Source: DASQHW01 sp038209365
Lineage (GTDB): Bacteria; Actinomycetota; Acidimicrobiia; IMCC26256; PALSA-610
NCBI GenBank assembly: GCA_038209365.1
Contig: JBBQXS010000007.1
Span: 62,001-126,000, forward strand
Direction: 5' to 3'
DNA length: 64,000 nt
The position numbers and the translations under genes are program-made. The number at the start of each line of letters is the position of its first letter. Position 1 is the stretch's first letter. The notes below the pieces were generated by a model that was not told where the DNA came from, did not search any database, and saw only the letters and a list, made by a program, of their open reading frames with translations. Below, in pieces: positions 53,706-61,717 of the stretch.

Positions 53706-54218
53706 GTGACCGAGCTCCACGTCGTGACCCTGTGCACGGGAAATGCCGCGCGCTCGGTGATGGCCGGCGCGATCTTGCGTGAGCATGTCCCGGGATTGCG
53801 CGTCACGACGTCGGGCACGCACGTGATCGAGGGCATGCCGATGAGCTGGCGGACGCGCGACGCCATCACGTCGCTCGGCCTGCCGGTGCCAGACCACCGC
53901 AGCCGCCAGGCGACGACGCAGGAGCTCGACAACGCCGATCTCGTGATCGCGCTCGCGCGCGAGCACGTGATGTGGATGCGGCGCGTGCATGCCACGGCGG
54001 CGCCTCGTACCGCGACCCTGAAGCGGTTGGCGCGCGACCTGCCGCCGGCCGACGGAGGTCCGCTGTTCGAGCGGTTGGCGCGCATGCGCGTGCACGAGGT
54101 TCAGCTCGAGTCGTGGGAAGACGTGGTCGATCCCGCGGGTGGTGATCTCGACGTGTTCGTCGAGTGTGCGCGCGAGATCGCGGACCTCCTGCACGTCGTG
54201 ATTCCACGGTTAGCCTGA
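53706..54218 (+). CDS. Low-molecular-weight protein-tyrosine-phosphatase-like protein
   Basis: 170 residues. The P-loop LCTGNAARSV gives Cys10 and Arg16 (C-X5-R-S), and VVDPAGG near residue 145 is the general-acid Asp-Pro. This matches low-Mr tyrosine phosphatases and the thioredoxin-linked arsenate reductases of the same fold; the lack of further conserved Cys favours phosphatase. GTG start. It lies 5 bp before the next gene, whose -10 hexamer is inside its 3' end. Confidence 0.78.
   Translation: MTELHVVTLCTGNAARSVMAGAILREHVPGLRVTTSGTHVIEGMPMSWRTRDAITSLGLPVPDHRSRQATTQELDNADLVIALAREHVMWMRRVHATAAPRTATLKRLARDLPPADGGPLFERLARMRVHEVQLESWEDVVDPAGGDLDVFVECAREIADLLHVVIPRLA
54211..54216 (+). promoter_or_regulatory. 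Leaderless-type -10 element TAGCCT
   Basis: TAGCCT lies 7 nt before the ATG at 54224 and sits within the last codons of the phosphatase gene. Confidence 0.45.
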
Positions 54219-54223
54219 CCACG

Positions 54224-54841
54224 ATGGACCTCGCGGAGCTCGTTGCGCCGGCGCACACCGCGCTCGTGCTCCAGGAAGTGCAGAACGGGGTCGTCGGCTC
54301 GCCATCGGTGCTTCCTGCGCTGGCCGAGGCCGCGGCGTCGGTCGACCTGATCGGGAACTGTGCTCGTCTGGCGACTGCGGCCCGCAACGCCGGCGTTCCC
54401 GTGCTGCATTGCACGGCCGAGACCCGTGACGACCGCCGCGGCGCGAACCGCAACGCGCGCTTGTTTCTCGGGGTGAAGAAGTCGGCCGTGCGGCTGTCGC
54501 CGGGGAGTGTCGCGGTGCAACCACCGGAGGAGATCGGCGTCGACCCTGCGGACATCGTGTTACCGCGCTACCACGGCCTCGGCCCGATGACGGGGACCCA
54601 GCTCGATGCCATCCTCCGCAACCTCGGCGCGACCACGATCGTCGGTGTCGGCGTGTCGGTGAACATCGGAATGACGAACCTGGCGCTCGACGCGGTGAAT
54701 CGTGGCTACCAGATCGTCATGCCACGCGACGCGATCGCGGGCGTGCCGGCGGACTACGCCGACGCAGTGATCGACAACACACTCTCGCTCATCGCCACGA
54801 TCTCCACCACGAACGAGATCCTCACGGCGTGGCGCGCGTGA
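54224..54841 (+). CDS. Isochorismatase-fold hydrolase
   Basis: 205 residues with the isochorismatase core: TALVLQEVQNGVVG (first strand; the usual Asp is Glu), VPVLHCTAETRDD, and IVGVGVSVNIGMTNLALDAVNRGYQ. The nucleophilic Cys of nicotinamidase-type members is Gly, as in true isochorismatases. Vinyl-ether hydrolysis is possible, but the Asp-to-Glu change makes activity unsure. It ends exactly 1 bp before the convergent hypothetical gene. Confidence 0.75.
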   Translation: MDLAELVAPAHTALVLQEVQNGVVGSPSVLPALAEAAASVDLIGNCARLATAARNAGVPVLHCTAETRDDRRGANRNARLFLGVKKSAVRLSPGSVAVQPPEEIGVDPADIVLPRYHGLGPMTGTQLDAILRNLGATTIVGVGVSVNIGMTNLALDAVNRGYQIVMPRDAIAGVPADYADAVIDNTLSLIATISTTNEILTAWRA

Positions 54842-55537
54842 TCAGCGGTTGACGTCGACGTCGACGTGCTCCTCGATCGGGAGCTCGATCGGCAACTCGA
54901 TCGAGAGCTTGGCGTCGCGCAGCAGCGCGACGCCCGCGAAGATCGAACGCAGGGAGCACTGCTCGGCGCCCGGGAACGTGATGTGCGCGGTGTAGCCGCG
55001 CGGCACCACTCCCGCGAACGGCTCGGAGCCGTTTGGACCGCGCCATGCGAGGCCGAAGGTGCCTTCGGGTATTTCGACCGGTCCGGGCGGGGCAATGTGG
55101 GCGACCGCGTCCGCGATCGTCGTGTGTGCATCGCTCGCCGCGATGCCGACGAGGCCGATCAGGCACGCGATCGAGTCGTGGAGGCGGTCCTCGGGTGACC
55201 AGCTCGCGACCTCGTTGCGCGCCGCGCACGGAAGGCCGACACTCCCGAGGAACACGAGCAGCGACCACTGCTGGTCGACGGCAATGAGTCGCGTGTCGCC
55301 GCTCGTTTCGACGATGCGCAGCGCGATCGTGTCGACGACCGCGTGGATGTCCACCGTGCCGGCCGGGAACATGACGCGATCCATCGCCGAGCGGCACGCG
55401 TCGCCCAGTGCGTCGTTGATTGCATCGATACCGTCGCGGTCGATGGCGCGGTCGAGAAGCTCCGTGGCGAGGATCACGTCGCCGGCGCCGAGCCGACCCA
55501 GGTACCCGAGCAGGTCTTGCCAGGCTTGGGAGGTCAC
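54842..55537 (-). CDS. Hypothetical protein with a repetitive C-terminus
   Basis: 231 residues, not recognised. Mostly helical (LGYLGRLGAGDVILATELLDRA, DRLHDSIACLIGLVGI) with a strand-rich end. The last residues SIELPIELPIEEHVDVDVNR are encoded by three 12-bp steps of CTCGATCG-type followed by GACGTC repeats (54851-54907). GTG at 55537 with AGGGA upstream is preferred; an in-frame ATG at 55621 would overlap the divergent amidohydrolase start, and its first codons are not GC3-rich. Confidence 0.55.
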   Translation of the reverse strand: MTSQAWQDLLGYLGRLGAGDVILATELLDRAIDRDGIDAINDALGDACRSAMDRVMFPAGTVDIHAVVDTIALRIVETSGDTRLIAVDQQWSLLVFLGSVGLPCAARNEVASWSPEDRLHDSIACLIGLVGIAASDAHTTIADAVAHIAPPGPVEIPEGTFGLAWRGPNGSEPFAGVVPRGYTAHITFPGAEQCSLRSIFAGVALLRDAKLSIELPIELPIEEHVDVDVNR

Positions 55538-55619
55538 GCGGTCCCTATCGGCAGGCGCGGGCCAAACGACAGCCGTTCGGCCGTTGGCTCGCGAATCGTC
55601 AGATGTAGCCTTCGTGCTC

Positions 55620-56831
55620 ATGGCGCCCCAGATTCCCCGCATCATCTCGGTCGACGACCACGTCATCGAGCCGCCGAACGTGTGGCAGGACCGCCTCCCC
55701 GAGAGGCTCAAGGCTGTGGGGCCCAGGGTCGAGCGCCGCAAGATCAAGAACATGAAATTCGTCGGGGGCGTCTTCTCCTACGAGGCGGCGGGGGAGCACG
55801 AGGACGGCACGTGGTGCGACTGGTGGCTCGTCGAGGATCTCCAGTACCCGCTGACGCGTTTGAGCGCGGCCGCGGGTTATCCGCGTGACGAGATCACCGT
55901 GAGCCCCATCACGATGGACGACATGCGCAAGGGGTGTTGGGACCAGAAGGCGCGGTTGGAAGACATGGACGTCAACCATGTCGAGGCGTCGTTGGCGTTC
56001 CCGTCGTTCCCTCGCTTCTGCGGGCAGACGTTCAGTGAACGCAAGGACCGCGAGCTCGGCGACCTGTGCGTGAAGGCCTACAACGACTGGATGGTCGACG
56101 AGTGGTGCGCGGGGTCCGACGGCCGGCTGATCCCGTTGATCATCGTGCAGCTCTGGGACCCGGTGCTGGCCGCGGCGGAGGTGCGCCGGAATGCGGCGCG
56201 GGGGAATCACGCCGTCACGTTCTCGGAGATTCCGGCGTTCCTCGGCTTGCCGTCGATGCACGACAAAGACGGCTGGTGGGATCCGTTCCTCACGGCATGC
56301 GAGGAGACCGACACCGCAGTGTGCATGCACATCGGTTCGTCGTCGAAGATGCCCTCGACCTCTGCAGATGCACCCGCCGCGGTCGGGAGCACGTTGACCT
56401 ACATGAACGCGGCGATGTCGCTCACGGACTGGTTGATGTCGGGCATTTTCGAGCGGTTCCCCCGTCTCAAGATTGCATACAGCGAAGGGCAGATCGGCTG
56501 GATCCCGTATGTCCTCGAGCGGGCCGACAAGGTGTGGGCGGACAACCGCGGGTGGGGCGGCGTTGCCGAAAAGGTGATGCGGCCACCGAGCGAGTACTAC
56601 TTCGACCACGTGTACGGCTGCTTCTTCGACGACCCGCACGGCTTGAAGAACATCGACGCCGTTGGTGAGAACAACGTGACGTTCGAGACCGACTATCCCC
56701 ACAGCGACTCCACCTGGCCGCACACCAAGAAGGTCGCGGAAGAGATCATGAAGGATCTCACCCAGGAGCAGGTCGACAAGGTGTGCCGCACGAACGCGAT
56801 CGAGCTGCTGCACCTCGACCTGCCGGCGTAG
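55620..56831 (+). CDS. Amidohydrolase 2-family protein
   Basis: 403-residue metal-dependent TIM-barrel hydrolase/decarboxylase. IISVDDHVIEPPNVW at the start holds the first metal His, CMHIGSS a middle His, and TFETDYPHSDSTWPHT the C-terminal Asp/His. Relatives include 2-amino-3-carboxymuconate-semialdehyde-type decarboxylases; many actinobacterial copies are uncharacterised. TAGCCT lies 8 nt before the ATG. Confidence 0.85.
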   Translation: MAPQIPRIISVDDHVIEPPNVWQDRLPERLKAVGPRVERRKIKNMKFVGGVFSYEAAGEHEDGTWCDWWLVEDLQYPLTRLSAAAGYPRDEITVSPITMDDMRKGCWDQKARLEDMDVNHVEASLAFPSFPRFCGQTFSERKDRELGDLCVKAYNDWMVDEWCAGSDGRLIPLIIVQLWDPVLAAAEVRRNAARGNHAVTFSEIPAFLGLPSMHDKDGWWDPFLTACEETDTAVCMHIGSSSKMPSTSADAPAAVGSTLTYMNAAMSLTDWLMSGIFERFPRLKIAYSEGQIGWIPYVLERADKVWADNRGWGGVAEKVMRPPSEYYFDHVYGCFFDDPHGLKNIDAVGENNVTFETDYPHSDSTWPHTKKVAEEIMKDLTQEQVDKVCRTNAIELLHLDLPA

Positions 56832-56851
56832 TCGCGCGTCGCGTCCGAGTG

Positions 56852-57181
56852 ATGGACCTCAACCACGTGCATCTCGGCGTCGACGACGTCGATGCGTCTG
56901 CCGCGTTCTACGAGCGGTTCGGGTTCCGCAAGGACGTGTGGCACGGGGGTGCCCAGTTCATGCGCAACGACGACGGCTTCGACCTCGCCCTGGGTCCGCA
57001 CGGCCGCGCGGCGATGCCGGAGTGGTTCCACATCGGCTTCCGACTGCCGTCGGCGGATGACGTGCGCGCGTTACAGGCGACCTGCGCGCCGGTGCGTGGC
57101 TCGGGTGACGATCCCGGCTTCGTGTGGTTCCGAGTCACCGATCCGGACGGTTACGAGGTCGAGGTCTACTGGGAAGAGTGA
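56852..57181 (+). CDS. VOC-fold (glyoxalase/dioxygenase-like) protein
   Basis: 109-residue single vicinal-oxygen-chelate unit: MDLNHVHLGVDDVDASAAFYERFGF at the start (in overlapping pieces) and VWFRVTDPDGYEVEVYWEE at the end. His5 and the C-terminal Glu are candidate metal ligands. A dimer would give a complete site. It follows the amidohydrolase by 20 bp and may be read with it. Confidence 0.78.
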   Translation: MDLNHVHLGVDDVDASAAFYERFGFRKDVWHGGAQFMRNDDGFDLALGPHGRAAMPEWFHIGFRLPSADDVRALQATCAPVRGSGDDPGFVWFRVTDPDGYEVEVYWEE

Positions 57182-57220
57182 CGATTTCGGCCGAGCGCAG
57201 AACGGCGGCGATGCGCCCGG

Positions 57221-57745
57221 TCAGACGTTCAGCCACACATCGGCGGAGGAGCCGCTGCGAGCAAGGTGAATGTGCCAGCACCCGTGCGTGACGAATCGAA
57301 ACCCCGTTCCCCATTCGTCGCCCGGGCGGTCATAGCTGCTTTGCGAATGAGCCTCGGGCCCGAACACCAAGGGCTGCTGGCCGCCGTCGGGTGCAGTGAA
57401 GGCAATGCGCAATGGTCCCTTGCCGGTCATGCGCCACACGATCTTCAACTCGTCGCCTGCGCGTGGCGGAACGTGGCCCGGCCCGAGCGCAAGTCCCCAG
57501 AGCTGGGAATCGCGACTCACAACATGTATCTCGTTTGCCGCACCACCGACACCGAATCGTGTCGGCGTCGCGCACGTTGGGCGAGTGGGCGTGATCGTCG
57601 TCGCGCTCCGGCCGGTCGTCGCTGTCTGCGGCGGCGCCCCGTGATGCGACGCGCTACACCCCGCAACACTCAGGAGCAACGCACTGACCCACGCGATTTC
57701 CCTCACACGTCTAGGACACTGCCTTCGACACTCGAGTTCCAGCAC
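57221..57745 (-). CDS. Hypothetical lipoprotein
   Basis: 174 residues. A signal sequence ends in LLLSVAGCSAS, a lipobox whose Cys would be lipidated. The mature part has a Thr/Pro-rich linker then a beta-rich domain (DELKIVWRMTGKGPLRIAFT, WHIHLARSG). No family recognised. GTG at 57745 has AGGGGA just upstream and gives a basic N-region; a shorter GTG start at 57706 is possible. Its 5' end faces the second DUF222 gene. Confidence 0.6.
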   Translation of the reverse strand: MLELECRRQCPRRVREIAWVSALLLSVAGCSASHHGAPPQTATTGRSATTITPTRPTCATPTRFGVGGAANEIHVVSRDSQLWGLALGPGHVPPRAGDELKIVWRMTGKGPLRIAFTAPDGGQQPLVFGPEAHSQSSYDRPGDEWGTGFRFVTHGCWHIHLARSGSSADVWLNV

Positions 57746-57753
57746 GCTTCCCC

Positions 57754-57781
57754 TTGCGCTCCCGTCGATGAGTGCTACACT
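57754..57781 (+). promoter_or_regulatory. Promoter TTGCGC-N16-TACACT for the second DUF222-HNH gene
   Basis: TTGCGC (57754-57759) and TACACT (57776-57781) are 16 bp apart. The ATG at 57789 follows 7 nt after the -10, exactly as in the copy at 5102. Confidence 0.55.
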
Positions 57782-57795
57782 CGAACATATGTTCG
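57782..57795. promoter_or_regulatory. SOS (LexA) box over the second DUF222 start codon
   Basis: CGAACATATGTTCG is a perfect 14-bp palindrome and fits CGAAC-N4-GTTCG. It covers the ATG at 57789. Together with a preceding T it matches 15 of 16 bases of the box at 5094-5109. Confidence 0.7.
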
Positions 57796-58883
57796 CTTCC
57801 GTGGGGGACAGCGACCAACTGACACTCGGCGTCATCGCCGAACGGCGACGCGAGATCGACGCGTCGGAAGCGGCGTGGCTCGCGCTCGTTGCCGCGTACG
57901 AGCGGTCGGGCGAATGGAGCGCGGACGGGTACGGCTCCGCGGCGGCGGCGTTGGCGGCGGAATGTCACATGACGGAGGGCGCGGCCCGCACGCATGTCGA
58001 GCTGGCGTGCACGCTCGAGGAGATGCCCGTCGTGGCGGAGGCGTTCGCGGCCGGCGACGTGTCACGACAGCATGCCTCGGTGATCGTCAAAGCGCGCACC
58101 GCTGAGCGGGCAGACGCGCTCTTGGAGTTGGCGCCCACGCTCGTTGCCGCGGCAACGCGGATGCATCCTCGGGAGCTGAGCTCGGTCGTGCAGCATGCCG
58201 TCGATCGGCTCGACGGTGACGGTGGCGAGGCGTCCGATGAAGCACTGCGCGCCCGGCGCGGAGTGCGCGCGTCAAAACGGATCGACCGCATGGTCAGCAG
58301 TGAGGTGCTGCTGGATCCCGAAGGCGGCGACGTGTACCTGACCGCGCTGACGGCCGAGATGCAGCGTGATCGCCGCAAAGATGAGACGCGTACCGCGTCG
58401 CAGCGTCGGGGCGACGCGCTCGTGAACATCTGCCGCCGTTCACTCGATGAAGGCACCGTCGGCGGTACCCGAAAGGCGCGTCCGCACATCACGCTCGTCG
58501 TGGATCTCGAGAAGCATGCCGAGCGCGCGCTCCTGGACCACGCGCGCGCCGAGACGGCGCATACGGGCCACGTTTCGGAGAACACGTTGCGCCGGCTGAC
58601 CTGCGACTGCGACATCAACCGGGTCGTCACGGCAGGGGTGAGCGAGATCCTGGACGCCGGCCGCGCCACTCGTACCATTCCGCGGGCCATCTGGCGGGCG
58701 CTCGTCGTGCGCGACAGACATTGCACAGCGCCGGGATGCGACCGCCCACCCGGTCGCTGCGAAGCACATCACGTGCGGCACTGGGAAGACGGCGGTCCGA
58801 CGAGCCTCGAGAATCTGAAATTGCTCTGCTGGTACCACCACCACGAGGCCCACAAGCACGACGCGCAACGCCGCGGGCCCTGA
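57789..58883 (+). CDS. DUF222 / 13E12-family HNH endonuclease-like protein (second copy)
   Basis: 364 residues, a paralogue of the protein at 5102-6217. DUF222 helices (SRQHA region GDVSRQHASVIVKARTAE) lead to a C-terminal HNH domain: CTAPGCDRPPGRCEAHHVRHW, then LKLLCWYHHHEAHK (first motif split to respect length). The ATG at 57789 is preferred over an in-frame ATG 21 nt upstream because it matches the promoter and palindrome spacing of the first copy. It converges on the thioesterase gene 4 bp away. Confidence 0.86.
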   Translation: MFASVGDSDQLTLGVIAERRREIDASEAAWLALVAAYERSGEWSADGYGSAAAALAAECHMTEGAARTHVELACTLEEMPVVAEAFAAGDVSRQHASVIVKARTAERADALLELAPTLVAAATRMHPRELSSVVQHAVDRLDGDGGEASDEALRARRGVRASKRIDRMVSSEVLLDPEGGDVYLTALTAEMQRDRRKDETRTASQRRGDALVNICRRSLDEGTVGGTRKARPHITLVVDLEKHAERALLDHARAETAHTGHVSENTLRRLTCDCDINRVVTAGVSEILDAGRATRTIPRAIWRALVVRDRHCTAPGCDRPPGRCEAHHVRHWEDGGPTSLENLKLLCWYHHHEAHKHDAQRRGP

Positions 58884-58887
58884 GCGG

Positions 58888-59301
58888 TTACGCGCGCGGG
58901 CGGAGCACCGCTTGGGTCTGCGTGACCTTGGCGATGAGCCGGTCGGTGTCGTCACGGACGGAGGTTTCGATGACGATCGTGGTCGAGCCGCGGTGCAGAA
59001 CTGTCGCGGTCGCGGTGATCGAGCCGCTCTTCACCGCGCCGAGGAAGTTCGTCTTGGACTCGATCGTCGAAGTGCCGATCGCGCCTTCGGGCAGGTTCGC
59101 GAACGCGCACGCGCCGCCCGCCGAGTCGGCGAGCGCCATGACCACGCCGCCGTGGAGCAGCCCGTTGCTCGTACACAACTCGGGTCTCCAGTGCAGCGAC
59201 ACGACCATGGCGTCGGGAGTGGAAGATTCGACCCGCACGCCGAGCGTCGCGCAGAACGGCATGGCTTCGTGGAGGAACTTGGTCGCGGCGTCCTCGGTCA
59301 T
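58888..59301 (-). CDS. PaaI-type hotdog thioesterase
   Basis: 137-residue hotdog-fold acyl-CoA thioesterase: LCTSNGLLHGGVVMALADSA (with the HGG motif) and ESKTNFLGAVKSGSITATA. Such proteins clear stalled aryl- or acyl-CoA. It lies 3 bp after the two-VOC gene and is probably the last gene of the sigma-factor unit. Confidence 0.85.
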   Translation of the reverse strand: MTEDAATKFLHEAMPFCATLGVRVESSTPDAMVVSLHWRPELCTSNGLLHGGVVMALADSAGGACAFANLPEGAIGTSTIESKTNFLGAVKSGSITATATVLHRGSTTIVIETSVRDDTDRLIAKVTQTQAVLRPRA

Positions 59302-59304
59302 CGT

Positions 59305-60258
59305 TCAGTACCCGGCTCTCGGGCGGAAGAGGTCGAAGCGCAGGCCTTGGTCGTCGACACATTCGGCGTTGCCGCCGGAATCGTAGGTGGCGATCGAGAG
59401 CACCTGCCCGCCGAGCTCGCGGACGCGTGCGGCCACCGCCTCGATGTCGTCGACGCGGAAATACACCTTCACGTCGGGATCCCCGGGGCGGCCGTGAATG
59501 CCGGCGGGTGGGGTGATCGACGAGATGTGGAACGAACCCGGTTGAGAACCGGCATCGAGGTGCCACCCGAACAGCTCCCGGAAGAAGCGCGCGGCACGCT
59601 CGCCGTCGGCGACCTCCAGCGTCAGGTACCCGACGTCACCGAAGCGGCGACCGGACACGTCTTCGACCGGCACGTCGTCGGCTTCGAGGTTCGTCTGGAC
59701 GAACCACCGGTGGCCGAAGGGATCGTGGATCGTCCCTCCGCGCGCGCCGTGCTGCACACGGATCGGCCGGAGCGCGGTCGCACCCATGTCGATGGCCTTC
59801 GCGTAGGTCGTGTCCGCGTCCTGCACGTGCAGCATGAGTCCGACGGTGCTCCCGCCGAGCGTTGTCGGACTGAGGTGGCGCTCTTCGGGGAACTCGCCGG
59901 CGAGCATGAACACCGTGTCGCCGACGCGCATCTCTGCGTGGCCGATGCGGCCATCGGGCATGACGATCGGCTCGCCCAACAACTTTGCGCCGAACACCTC
60001 GCCGTACCACTCGATCGCACGTGCCGGATCGGCGACTGCGAGGTACGGCGTCAGCGAGTGCAGACGCGCGGGTGTGTACTCACGGATCTCGAGTGTCGGC
60101 ATGGGTTGCTCCTGTTCGTTGTTGTCCTGCGCGAGCTCCGCGGCGGTGTTGTCCAGCGCGAGCTCGGCGGCGAGTTGCCGGCGCAGCTGTCGTGCGAATT
60201 CGGGTCGGGGTGCGAGCGGCACGAGCGATTCCCGCAGCGTCTCGAAGGGATCAGTCAT
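59305..60258 (-). CDS. Two-domain VOC protein with an N-terminal sigma-partner-like segment
   Basis: 317 residues. Residues 1-50 carry a short motif DPFETLRESLVPLAPRPEFARQLRRQL (quoted in part elsewhere) that is followed by two VOC/glyoxalase domains: YLAVADPARAIEWYGEVFG and GYLTLEVADGERAARFFREL, ending ECVDDQGLRFDLF. The N-terminal segment resembles those found on other proteins encoded next to ECF sigma factors. It overlaps the sigma gene by 8 bp, so it may sense a ligand and act on the sigma factor; this is inference. Confidence 0.75.
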   Translation of the reverse strand: MTDPFETLRESLVPLAPRPEFARQLRRQLAAELALDNTAAELAQDNNEQEQPMPTLEIREYTPARLHSLTPYLAVADPARAIEWYGEVFGAKLLGEPIVMPDGRIGHAEMRVGDTVFMLAGEFPEERHLSPTTLGGSTVGLMLHVQDADTTYAKAIDMGATALRPIRVQHGARGGTIHDPFGHRWFVQTNLEADDVPVEDVSGRRFGDVGYLTLEVADGERAARFFRELFGWHLDAGSQPGSFHISSITPPAGIHGRPGDPDVKVYFRVDDIEAVAARVRELGGQVLSIATYDSGGNAECVDDQGLRFDLFRPRAGY

Positions 60259-60772
60259 CACAGCTCCCTTCGGCGTAGAGCGCACGGAACGCGCGCCGGG
60301 CCCGTACCAACAAGGCCTCGGTCGCGTGCACCGTGCGACCGAGGTGTTCGGCGACTTCGGCGACAGGCAGGCCGTCGAGGTACCGCAGTGTCAACGCGGC
60401 ACGGTGGTGCGCGCCGAGCTCGGCGAGCACCTCCCGGGCGCGCATCCGCTCGAAGCGTTCGTCCTCTCCGCCTCCGCCGTCTCCGCCCCCGAGCGCATCC
60501 GCCAGCCTCAGGCCGCGCTCCTCGCGTGCCGTGCGTCGCCAATGATCGACGAGCTTGTTGCGCGCGACCGTCACGAGCCAGCCGACCGTGAGGTCGGGCG
60601 CGGGCTGCTTTCGCACTGCTTGCACGGCGGCGAGGAACGTCTCGGCCGTGAGGTCCTCGGCGAGCGCATCGCCGGGAACCCGGGCGCGCAGGTAGCCGTA
60701 GACCTGCGGCAGCGCCCGGTCGTACATCCCGAGCAGCCGGGCCCCCGGGTCGGCAAGTTCCGCGCTGCTCAC
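60251..60772 (-). CDS. ECF-type RNA polymerase sigma factor
   Basis: 173 residues with sigma-70 region 2 (YDRALPQVYGYLRARVPGD, LAEDLTAETFLAAV, VGWLVTVARNKLVDHWRR) and region 4 (HHRAALTLRYLDGLPVAEVA, RTVHATEALLVRARRAFR). A Gly-rich linker (DALGGGDGGGGEDE) joins them. GTG at 60772; no good ribosome site is seen and the exact start is unsure. Its partner is probably the two-VOC protein encoded with an 8-bp overlap, not a classic membrane anti-sigma. Confidence 0.88.
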   Translation of the reverse strand: MSSAELADPGARLLGMYDRALPQVYGYLRARVPGDALAEDLTAETFLAAVQAVRKQPAPDLTVGWLVTVARNKLVDHWRRTAREERGLRLADALGGGDGGGGEDERFERMRAREVLAELGAHHRAALTLRYLDGLPVAEVAEHLGRTVHATEALLVRARRAFRALYAEGSCDD

Positions 60773-60827
60773 GAACGGTTCATCGTTCGAGCCACCCTTC
60801 CTCCGACGGGTGGCGCAGAAGTTTCTT

Positions 60828-61670
60828 TCACACCAGCGCGGGAGCCAGGCGCCGCCACGTCGGGAGCACGTCGTCGAGCGCCTGCACGCACACGTGATCG
60901 GCGCCCGCGTCGAGATGGGCTTCAACACGCCGCTTGATCGCTGCCTCATCGCCCCAGACGACCATCGCGTCGACGAATTCGTCGCTCGAGAACTCGGTGA
61001 AGCCGAGGCGCTTCCAGTTGTTCACGTAGTTGGGCAACGTCAGGTAGATCGCCAGCGCCTTGCGAGCAATCTCGCGCGCCTTGGTGGCGTCGGTGGTCAG
61101 CACGACCTTCTGCTCGACCGCGAGCAGCTTGCCGGCTCCCAGGGCCTCGCGCGCCATCTTCGTGTGCTCGGGTGTCACGTTGTAGGGGTGCGCGCCGTCC
61201 GTGCGCTCGGCGGCCAGCGCGAGCATGCGCGGTCCGAGCGCGGCGAGCACGCGTCGTGGCTGCGAAGGGTTCACGGCGAGGTACGGTGCGCCGTCCATCT
61301 GGTCCAGGTACTGCGTCATCGCTGCGACCGGCGGGCCGTAGGTGACGCCGCGCAGGCCCTCGACCATCGGCCGGTGGCTCACCCCCAACCCGAGGATGAA
61401 GCGGTCGGGGTACGCCTCGCTGATCGTCCGCCACGCGGAGTTCATGGTGAACGCGTCGCGTCCGTAGATCGACACGATCCCGGTCGCGGCGACCAAGCGT
61501 TGCGAGGCGCTCAACATCAGCGCGCACGCGACGAGGCCGTCACGCCCGACCGCTTCGGGGAACCACAACGCGCCGTAGCCGAGCGCCTCGACCTCTTGCA
61601 CGATGTCGCGCCCGCGGGACCACGGCACCTGGTCGAGGTGAGCGGTCCACAGACCCACGCGACCGAGCAT
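60828..61670 (-). CDS. LLM-class F420-dependent oxidoreductase
   Basis: 280-residue luciferase-like TIM barrel: LGYGALWFPEAVGRDGLV, RLVAATGIVSIYGRDAFTM and RFILGLGVSHRPMVEGLRG, close to mycobacterial F420-dependent enzymes of unknown substrate. TAGCCT lies 6 nt before the ATG. It is divergent from the aldehyde dehydrogenase; the 47-bp gap holds a candidate operator. Confidence 0.88.
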   Translation of the reverse strand: MLGRVGLWTAHLDQVPWSRGRDIVQEVEALGYGALWFPEAVGRDGLVACALMLSASQRLVAATGIVSIYGRDAFTMNSAWRTISEAYPDRFILGLGVSHRPMVEGLRGVTYGPPVAAMTQYLDQMDGAPYLAVNPSQPRRVLAALGPRMLALAAERTDGAHPYNVTPEHTKMAREALGAGKLLAVEQKVVLTTDATKAREIARKALAIYLTLPNYVNNWKRLGFTEFSSDEFVDAMVVWGDEAAIKRRVEAHLDAGADHVCVQALDDVLPTWRRLAPALV

Positions 61671-61676
61671 CGCCGG

Positions 61677-61682
61677 AGGCTA
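61677..61682 (-). promoter_or_regulatory. Leaderless-type -10 element TAGCCT (minus strand)
   Basis: On the minus strand TAGCCT is followed by 6 nt and the ATG at 61670. Confidence 0.45.
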
Positions 61683-61694
61683 CCGTCACGAAAA

Positions 61695-61710
61695 TAGAAC
61701 GCGTTACACT
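61695..61710 (+). promoter_or_regulatory. KstR-like palindrome overlapping a leaderless -10
   Basis: TAGAACGCGTTACA (61695-61708) fits TNNAACNNGTTNNA, the motif of the TetR-family steroid regulator KstR. It overlaps the -10 TACACT (61705-61710), which lies 7 nt before the aldehyde dehydrogenase ATG. A repressor here would block that gene. Confidence 0.45.
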
Positions 61711-61717
61711 CCCGCGC

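Noticed and set aside
54224..54841. Isochorismatase-fold gene as a dead enzyme because the Cys is missing
   Set aside because: True isochorismatases also have Gly at that place, so loss of Cys alone does not show inactivity.
60773..60788. GAAC/GTTC arms at the sigma-factor start as a third SOS box
   Set aside because: The arms are 1 or 8 bp apart, not the required 4 bp.
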